From Thermodesulfobacteriota bacterium (GTDB taxonomy: Bacteria; Desulfobacterota; Desulfobulbia; Desulfobulbales; JBFMBH01), in the NCBI GenBank assembly GCA_040755095.1, contig JBFMBH010000001.1:1-64000 (forward strand): 64,000 nt of DNA. Direction: 5' to 3'. Shown here piece after piece: positions 60,409 through 64,000 of this stretch. The stretch's first letter is position 1; each line of letters opens with the position of its first letter. A program made the position numbers and the translations under genes. The notes beneath the pieces are model-generated. The model did not search any database. It was not told the DNA's origin and saw only the letters and a list, made by a program, of their open reading frames with translations.

Positions 60409-60753
60409 TCAGCAGCCGCAGGAGCCGGAGGAGGTGCTGCAGCTGGAGCCGCAGCCACCACCGCCCCGCACCACCGGGACGGTGGAGGTGATGGCGAACC
60501 CGGAGCGGTAGCCGTCCTCCACAAAGTCCACCCGGATGCCGCCACTGCGGCTCAGAAGGTCGGATTCCACGACAAAGGTCAAACCATCCCGATCGAAGAC
60601 CTGATCACTTCCTGTTGGCTCATCCAGAGCCAATCCCAGGCTGGGACCGGCTCAGCCACCGGTACTGACCATGACCCGCAAGGCCGAGGTGATGTTGCGG
60701 GCCTCCAGGTAGGCCTTGAGATTGCTGACTGCGCTGTCCGTGACTTCAAGCAT
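60409..60753 (-). CDS. HesB/IscA-like protein with in-frame TGA, probable selenoprotein
   Basis: The frame from ATG 60753 (GGAGG 8 nt upstream) runs through an in-frame TGA at 60654-60652 to a final TGA at 60411-60409. With TGA read as Sec it gives 114 aa: 'MLEVTDSAVSNLKAYLEARN', then 'ALRVMVSTGG-U34-AGPSLGLALDEP', a standard 'VFDRDGLTFVVESDLL' core, and a Cys-rich C-terminus 'GGGGCGSSCSTSSGSCGC'. In ordinary relatives position 34 is the first cluster-binding Cys (GG-C-x-GPxLGLALDEP), so Sec replaces Cys. A SECIS-like hairpin begins 18 nt (upper stem) after the TGA. HesB-like selenoproteins are known in anaerobic bacteria. Likely role: an A-type Fe-S carrier or redox protein. A conventional start after the TGA would lose the key residue. 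Confidence 0.85.
60611..60640 (-). promoter_or_regulatory. SECIS-like stem-loop for selenocysteine insertion
   Basis: On the minus strand downstream of the TGA: CCTG-gga-TTGGCTC-TGGAT-GAGCCAA-CAGG. It has a perfect 7-bp upper stem, a 5-nt loop with G at position 2, a 3-nt bulge and a 4-bp lower stem. The loop begins 25 nt after the TGA, within the range for bacterial SECIS elements (SelB binding). It lies within the coding region, as expected for bacteria. Confidence 0.75.
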
Positions 60754-60864
60754 GACCATGACCTCCATAAAGGAATGATTCCCCTTGCGGGGAAAGGTTG
60801 CGAGACATCAGCACGTCCGCACCCGCGGTTGTCGCCTGCTGAGCGAGGCGGACGCCGTCGGATC

Positions 60865-60870
60865 ATTGTA
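60865..60870 (-). promoter_or_regulatory. Possible -10 of the HesB-like gene
   Basis: TACAAT on the minus strand (5/6 to TATAAT), with a poor -35 'TTGTGG' 17 bp upstream, about 105 nt before the start codon. Tentative. Confidence 0.35.
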
Positions 60871-60921
60871 CCGTAAGGGGCGTCATCCCACAAGTCAAGA
60901 GCCGGCCGCCTTCGCCAGCGG

Positions 60922-60951
60922 TTGCAGGGCTTCCTGCCCCTGTGCTAGGAT
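60922..60951 (+). promoter_or_regulatory. Possible promoter of the phosphofructokinase gene
   Basis: TTGCAG (60922-60927), an 18-bp spacer and TAGGAT (60946-60951); start predicted near 60958, about 70 nt before the ATG. Moderate matches only. Confidence 0.45.
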
Positions 60952-61026
60952 GAGCGGCACGCTGGCAGACACCTTCCTCTCCCTCTCTCGTGGCCCGGCC
61001 CACGTCCTTCAGGAGCCAGAATCTTC

Positions 61027-62112
61027 ATGAAAAAGCTCGTCATCTCCACCGGCGGCGGCGATGCGCCCGGCCTCAATGCGGTCATCTATGCGGTGGTCAA
61101 GGCGTCGCACCTCCGGGGGTGGGAGGTCTATGGCAGCCGTTGCGGCTATCTGGGCCTGCTGGACCCGGACGAGCTGGTGCGTCTGGAGCCTGAGGACGTG
61201 GACGGCATCACCGCCACGGGTGGCACCATCCTGGGCTCCACCAACAAGGGCAACCCCTTTGCCATGCCAGTCCAGAACCTGGCTGGCGAATGGCAGATCC
61301 GGGATGTCTCCGACCGGGTGATGACCAACTACCAGCGCATGGGCTTCCACTGCCACATCGCCGTGGGGGGTGACGGCAGCCTGGCCATCGCCCATGCCTT
61401 TGCGGAAAAGGGTATGAACGTGGTCGGCGTGCCCAAGACCATCGACAACGATCTCCAGGCCACCGTACAGACCTTCGGCTTCGACACCGCCATCAGCACC
61501 GCCACCGAGGCCCTGGACAAGCTCCACTCCACCGCCAAGTCCCACGACCGGGTGATGGTGGTGGAGGTCATGGGCCGGGATTCCGGCTGGATCGCCCTCA
61601 ACAGCGGCATCGCCGGCGGCGCCGACATCATCCTCATCCCGGAGATCCCCTTCGACATCGGTATCGTCAGCGCCAAGGTCGGGGACAACGACCTGCACGA
61701 CAAGCATTACTCCATCGTCGTGGTGGCGGAGGGGGCCAAGCCCAAGGACGGCGAGGTGGTGCACAAAGGCAAGGGCGAGATCGGCCGGGAGGAGGTACTC
61801 CTGGGCGGCATCGGCGAATGGGTGGCCACCCAGATCCAGCAGCGGACCGGCAAGGATACCCGCTCCCTGGTGCTGGGCCATCTCCAGCGGGGCGGCAGCC
61901 CCACCACCTTCGACCGCCTCCTCGCCTTGCGCTTCGGCGCCGCCGCCGTCCGCCTGGTGGAGAGGGGCACCTTCGACCACATGGTGGCCCTGGCCTCGCC
62001 GGGCATGACCGCGGTGCCCCTGGCCGAGGCGATCCGGGAGCGCAAGAAGGTCGACCTCGACAACGACAAGGTTCTCACCGCCCGGGAGATCGGCACCTGC
62101 TTCGGCGACTGA
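61027..62112 (+). CDS. 6-phosphofructokinase (group III, G/K-type active site)
   Basis: A 361-aa glycolytic enzyme phosphorylating fructose 6-phosphate. Motifs: 'STGGGDAPGLNAVI', 'GGDGSL' (114-119), 'PKTIDNDL' (136-143), 'MGRDSGWIAL', 'GHLQRGGSPTTFDR'. In this superfamily a Gly after GGD indicates ATP use (PPi enzymes have Asp), while Lys in PKTIDND is typical of PPi-type and of group III ATP enzymes. The G/K combination therefore points to a group III enzyme, most likely ATP-dependent; phosphoryl-donor specificity should be tested. 'aggag' lies about 11 nt upstream of the ATG. Confidence 0.92.
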   Translation: MKKLVISTGGGDAPGLNAVIYAVVKASHLRGWEVYGSRCGYLGLLDPDELVRLEPEDVDGITATGGTILGSTNKGNPFAMPVQNLAGEWQIRDVSDRVMTNYQRMGFHCHIAVGGDGSLAIAHAFAEKGMNVVGVPKTIDNDLQATVQTFGFDTAISTATEALDKLHSTAKSHDRVMVVEVMGRDSGWIALNSGIAGGADIILIPEIPFDIGIVSAKVGDNDLHDKHYSIVVVAEGAKPKDGEVVHKGKGEIGREEVLLGGIGEWVATQIQQRTGKDTRSLVLGHLQRGGSPTTFDRLLALRFGAAAVRLVERGTFDHMVALASPGMTAVPLAEAIRERKKVDLDNDKVLTAREIGTCFGD

Positions 62113-62174
62113 GCCCCACCGGCACCGGTCGCCCCCCTTCTCCGCTCAGGGTGACGCAGGGGCCCCCGACAGTC

Positions 62175-62273
62175 TCAGCCTTGGGCCACCCCGGAAACTA
62201 CCGGATCCCAAAGACCGTCTTCGGCGCCCATCGCCGGATCCAGGTTGACGAGCCAGATTTCGCCCTGCCTCAT
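62175..62273 (-). pseudogene. MazF/PemK toxin remnant (N-terminal fragment)
   Basis: The frame beginning ATG 62273, overlapping the antitoxin stop, reads 'MRQGEIWLVNLDPAMGAEDG', the standard start of MazF-type endoribonuclease toxins ('RGEIWLVNLDPxxGxE'). It then diverges into 'LWDPVVSGVAQG' and stops after 32 aa; the full family length is about 110 aa. No further toxin sequence is seen before the phosphofructokinase gene, so the toxin is truncated and surely inactive. Confidence 0.75.
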
Positions 62274-62518
62274 GCGAAATCCTCCCCGTCCAGGGCGCAA
62301 AGCACGGTCAGCTCCTGGTTGCTGGCATACTCCTCGGCCATCTCTGCCGCAATGGCCGACAGGCGGCTTCGCTTCTGCTCCTCGATGAACCGTTCCAGCG
62401 CCATCCGGTAAAGATCGGACCTGGAGACCTTGAGCTCCTTCCGGAGCGCTTCGACAGCACCGGCCAGGGAATGAGGAAGAGAGACGGTAATCCTGTCTAC
62501 GCTGGTCGAAGCACGCAT
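62270..62518 (-). CDS. Ribbon-helix-helix antitoxin (MazE/CopG-like), orphaned
   Basis: An 82-aa protein. Residues ~7-45 give the RHH DNA-binding pattern ('DRITVSLPHSLAGAVEALRK', 'SRSDLYRMALERFI'), followed by an acidic helical tail ('AAEMAEEYASNQEL') of the sort that neutralises a toxin. 'gaggagg' precedes ATG 62518. It overlaps the toxin remnant by 4 nt, the usual toxin-antitoxin layout. With the toxin broken, it may persist as a plain repressor. Confidence 0.82.
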   Translation of the reverse strand: MRASTSVDRITVSLPHSLAGAVEALRKELKVSRSDLYRMALERFIEEQKRSRLSAIAAEMAEEYASNQELTVLCALDGEDFA

Positions 62519-62548
62519 GGGCCCTCCTCACGTTCAGTCATAATATCC

Positions 62549-62577
62549 AGCATACTGTCCCGCACACGCATTGACAA
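62549..62577 (-). promoter_or_regulatory. Promoter/operator of the antitoxin gene
   Basis: On the minus strand, TTGTCA (62577-62572), a 17-bp spacer and TATGCT (62554-62549). The -10 end lies within a 23-bp imperfect inverted repeat (CAGTATG...CATGACTG-like arms at about 62534-62556), a plausible RHH autorepressor site. Confidence 0.5.
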
Positions 62578-62644
62578 CGCCAAGGGTCGTCCGGTGACCG
62601 AGGGATGGCGCGGACCGGCCGCCGCCCCCTGCGCCACCCGCCCG

Positions 62645-63352
62645 CTAGCCGGCGGCCGGCGGCCCCTTGTTCTCCACGAAGCGCAGGCAGAGGATGCCCG
62701 CCTCGTACAGGAGGTACAAGGGGCCGCCCATGAGGGCCATGTTGACCACATCCGGGGTCGGGGTAAGCAGGGCAGACAGGACGCTGATGGCCAGGATGGC
62801 GTAGCGCCGGCCCTGGCGGAACCGCTGCCGGGAGCACAGCCCTACCTGGGCGGCAAAGACCATGAACAGGGGCAGCTCGAAGATGCTGCCAAAGCCGAGC
62901 AGGAACAGGGCCACGAAGCTCACGAAACGGTCCACGGAGATGACTGGCTTGAGCTGCTCGGACTGGAAGCCCAGGAGGAAATCGATCCCGAAGGGCAAGG
63001 TGACCAGGTAGCAGAACCCGGCCCCCAGGTAGAAGAGCAGCACCGTGCCGGCGGCGAACCCGAAGGCCGCCCGCCGGGAGAGGCGGAAGACCAGGGCCCG
63101 CCACAGCCAGAGCATCAGGACCGGCAGCACGGCAAACCGGGTGACCAGGACAGACAGCTTGGCCAGGGCGAGGAACGACTCGGTGACCGTAAACCAGGCC
63201 AGATCCTGACCGAGATGGCCACGGATGATTGCCAGGATCCGGGGGGAGAGCAGAAAGCAGGCGACGCTGCCGCCAGCGACCAGGCCTGCCACCCACAAGA
63301 GGGTGCGGCGCAGCTCGACGATGACCGCAATGATGGACTGGGCAACGTTCAC
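62645..63352 (-). CDS. tatC: Sec-independent (Tat) translocase subunit TatC
   Basis: A 235-aa inner-membrane protein with six predicted spans, the signal-peptide receptor of the Tat pathway. Conserved: 'ELRRTLLWVAG' at the N-terminus (HxxELRxR-like), 'FGIDFLLGFQS', 'FGSIFELPLFMVF' (F-x-FGxxFExP core), and 'LLTPTPDVVNMALMGGPLYLLYE' near the C-terminus. The start is GTG 63352. It begins 20 bp after the purQ-type gene and is probably co-transcribed with it. No tatA/B is seen here. The first helix motif is slightly degenerate. Confidence 0.9.
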   Translation of the reverse strand: MNVAQSIIAVIVELRRTLLWVAGLVAGGSVACFLLSPRILAIIRGHLGQDLAWFTVTESFLALAKLSVLVTRFAVLPVLMLWLWRALVFRLSRRAAFGFAAGTVLLFYLGAGFCYLVTLPFGIDFLLGFQSEQLKPVISVDRFVSFVALFLLGFGSIFELPLFMVFAAQVGLCSRQRFRQGRRYAILAISVLSALLTPTPDVVNMALMGGPLYLLYEAGILCLRFVENKGPPAAG

Positions 63353-63372
63353 GGCCGGGGCGGCCGGGCGGC

Positions 63373-64000
63373 TCAGACGAGATGGGCCCGGATGAAGCGG
63401 ACGGCGTTCCGGAAGAGGCTTGCGCCCTGCCCTTCTTCGGGCAAATCCTCCCGGGTCCAGCGGGGATGGTTGGTGCGGTGCACAAAGGCCTCGGGATGGG
63501 GCATGAGGCCGAAAAGCCGGCCGCTGGGGTCGCAGATGCCGGCCACCCCCCGGGGCGAGCCGTTGGGGTTCTCCGGATAGCGGCTCGTGGGCGCTCCGGT
63601 TGCCGGATCCGCGTAGCGGACTGCCACCTGGTGCCGGGCGGCAAGCTCATCGAGGGTCCCCTGGTCCTGGGCCACGAACTTGCCCTCGCCGTGCCGGACC
63701 GGCAGATAAAGCCTTTCGAGGCCCTGGGTGAAAACGCAGGGCGAGGCCGGGTCCACGGCCAGGGTCACCCAGCGGTCCTCGAACCGGCCGGAATCGTTGT
63801 AGGTGAGGGAGACCAGCCGCTCGCCCTCCCGGCCAGGCAGGGCCGGCAGCATGCCCATCTTGACCATGAGCTGGAAGCCGTTGCACACCCCCAGGACCAG
63901 CTTGCCGGCGGCGACAAAGGCGGTCAGCTGCTCGAAGAGCCGCTCGCCGCTGCCCGCCACCCGGGCGTACCGCATCCGGAAGGCGGCCGCCTGGCCGGCC
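63373..64000 (-). CDS. purQ: PurQ-type glutamine amidotransferase domain of FGAM synthase, 5' part outside window
   Basis: The frame is open to the window edge (the residues before Met63975 read 'AGQAAAFR'), so this is the C-terminal ~208 residues. It is a class I glutaminase: 'GVCNGFQLMVKMGMLP' contains the nucleophilic Cys, and 'GLMPHPEAFVHRTNHPRW' contains the His-Pro-Glu part of the triad. It supplies ammonia to PurL for FGAR to FGAM conversion. The 'AGQAAAF' lead-in matches stand-alone deltaproteobacterial PurQ (~270 aa) better than the fused enzyme, but a PurL fusion cannot be excluded. With purM, this is the second purine gene in the window. Confidence 0.85.
   Translation of the reverse strand, partial: AGQAAAFRMRYARVAGSGERLFEQLTAFVAAGKLVLGVCNGFQLMVKMGMLPALPGREGERLVSLTYNDSGRFEDRWVTLAVDPASPCVFTQGLERLYLPVRHGEGKFVAQDQGTLDELAARHQVAVRYADPATGAPTSRYPENPNGSPRGVAGICDPSGRLFGLMPHPEAFVHRTNHPRWTREDLPEEGQGASLFRNAVRFIRAHLV

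Noticed and set aside
60409-60633. Reading the HesB-like gene as a 74-aa protein starting after the TGA
   Set aside because: This start lacks a ribosome site and would remove the N-terminal third that is conserved in the family; the GGAGG-led ATG at 60753 is in frame.
1-64000. CRISPR arrays, rRNA genes, insertion sequences or transposases
   Set aside because: None found: no regularly spaced direct repeats with spacers, no rRNA-like sequence, and no transposase motif in the supported frames.

Overview
The window is GC-rich, densely packed bacterial chromosome. The best guess at the source is a Desulfobacterota-like ('deltaproteobacterial') anaerobe. The reasons are a complete lipid A/peptidoglycan flippase set (Gram-negative envelope), a 26-CXXCH multihaem cytochrome with Geobacter-type CX4CH/CXXCH motifs, a PEP-CTERM/cohesin/dockerin surface-protein repertoire, and a HesB/IscA-like gene with an in-frame TGA and a SECIS-like hairpin (selenocysteine use). 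No species is claimed.

Layout. (1) 1-5.5 kb: the 3' part of a large CARDB/PKD surface protein, a short repeat-rich gap, and a secreted beta-propeller protein. (2) 5.8-9.1 kb: a PHP phosphoesterase, an NtrC-type sigma54 activator and an HPt-REC protein. (3) 9.5-12.6 kb: a secreted multicopper oxidase ending in a dockerin, followed 11 bp later by a PEP-CTERM protein with a cohesin-like domain, closed by a strong terminator. (4) 12.7-27.1 kb: one long chemosensory operon, cheR-cheB-cheA-hybrid kinase-RR-cheD-HDOD-cheY-cheX-cheW-mcp, behind a good sigma70 promoter, with start/stop overlaps or tiny gaps nearly throughout. (5) 27.3-28.1 kb: a ytxG/ytxH-like pair. (6) 28.2-30.3 kb: a two-gene cassette, a DUF3696 AAA ATPase plus a Toprim-like partner carrying a 1-nt frame disruption. 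(7) 30.3-32.0 kb: proC-nadK on the minus strand.

(8) 32.4-47.7 kb: three very large secreted proteins on the plus strand, an NHL propeller protein, a 1424-aa multihaem cytochrome, and a 2757-aa Fn3-like/DUF2341/LamG/MopE-like giant. This looks like an extracellular electron-transfer or cell-surface module. (9) 47.8-53.7 kb: envelope genes lpxC, lpxK, waaA and murJ (minus) with rsmE (plus) wedged between waaA and murJ. rsmE overlaps waaA head-to-head by 2 nt and murJ tail-to-tail by 53 nt. (10) 54-64 kb: an EF-G paralogue, purM, a Zn-ribbon protein, tRNA-His with textbook promoter and terminator, a membrane ABC-exporter-like protein, the putative selenoprotein, phosphofructokinase, a decayed RHH/MazF toxin-antitoxin locus, tatC, and the 3' part of a purQ-type glutaminase.

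How it fits together. The chemosensory operon contains the full adaptation machinery (CheR, CheB, CheD, CheX). Its receptor ends in an xZxxZ-type C-terminal pentapeptide that could tether CheR. The copper-oxidase/dockerin and cohesin/PEP-CTERM genes look like enzyme and surface anchor made together. The NHL/cytochrome/LamG genes likely form one exported redox and adhesion unit. The observations most worth a second look are the Sec-containing HesB-like protein, the dockerin-oxidase/cohesin pair, and the ATPase/partner cassette as a possible defence system.
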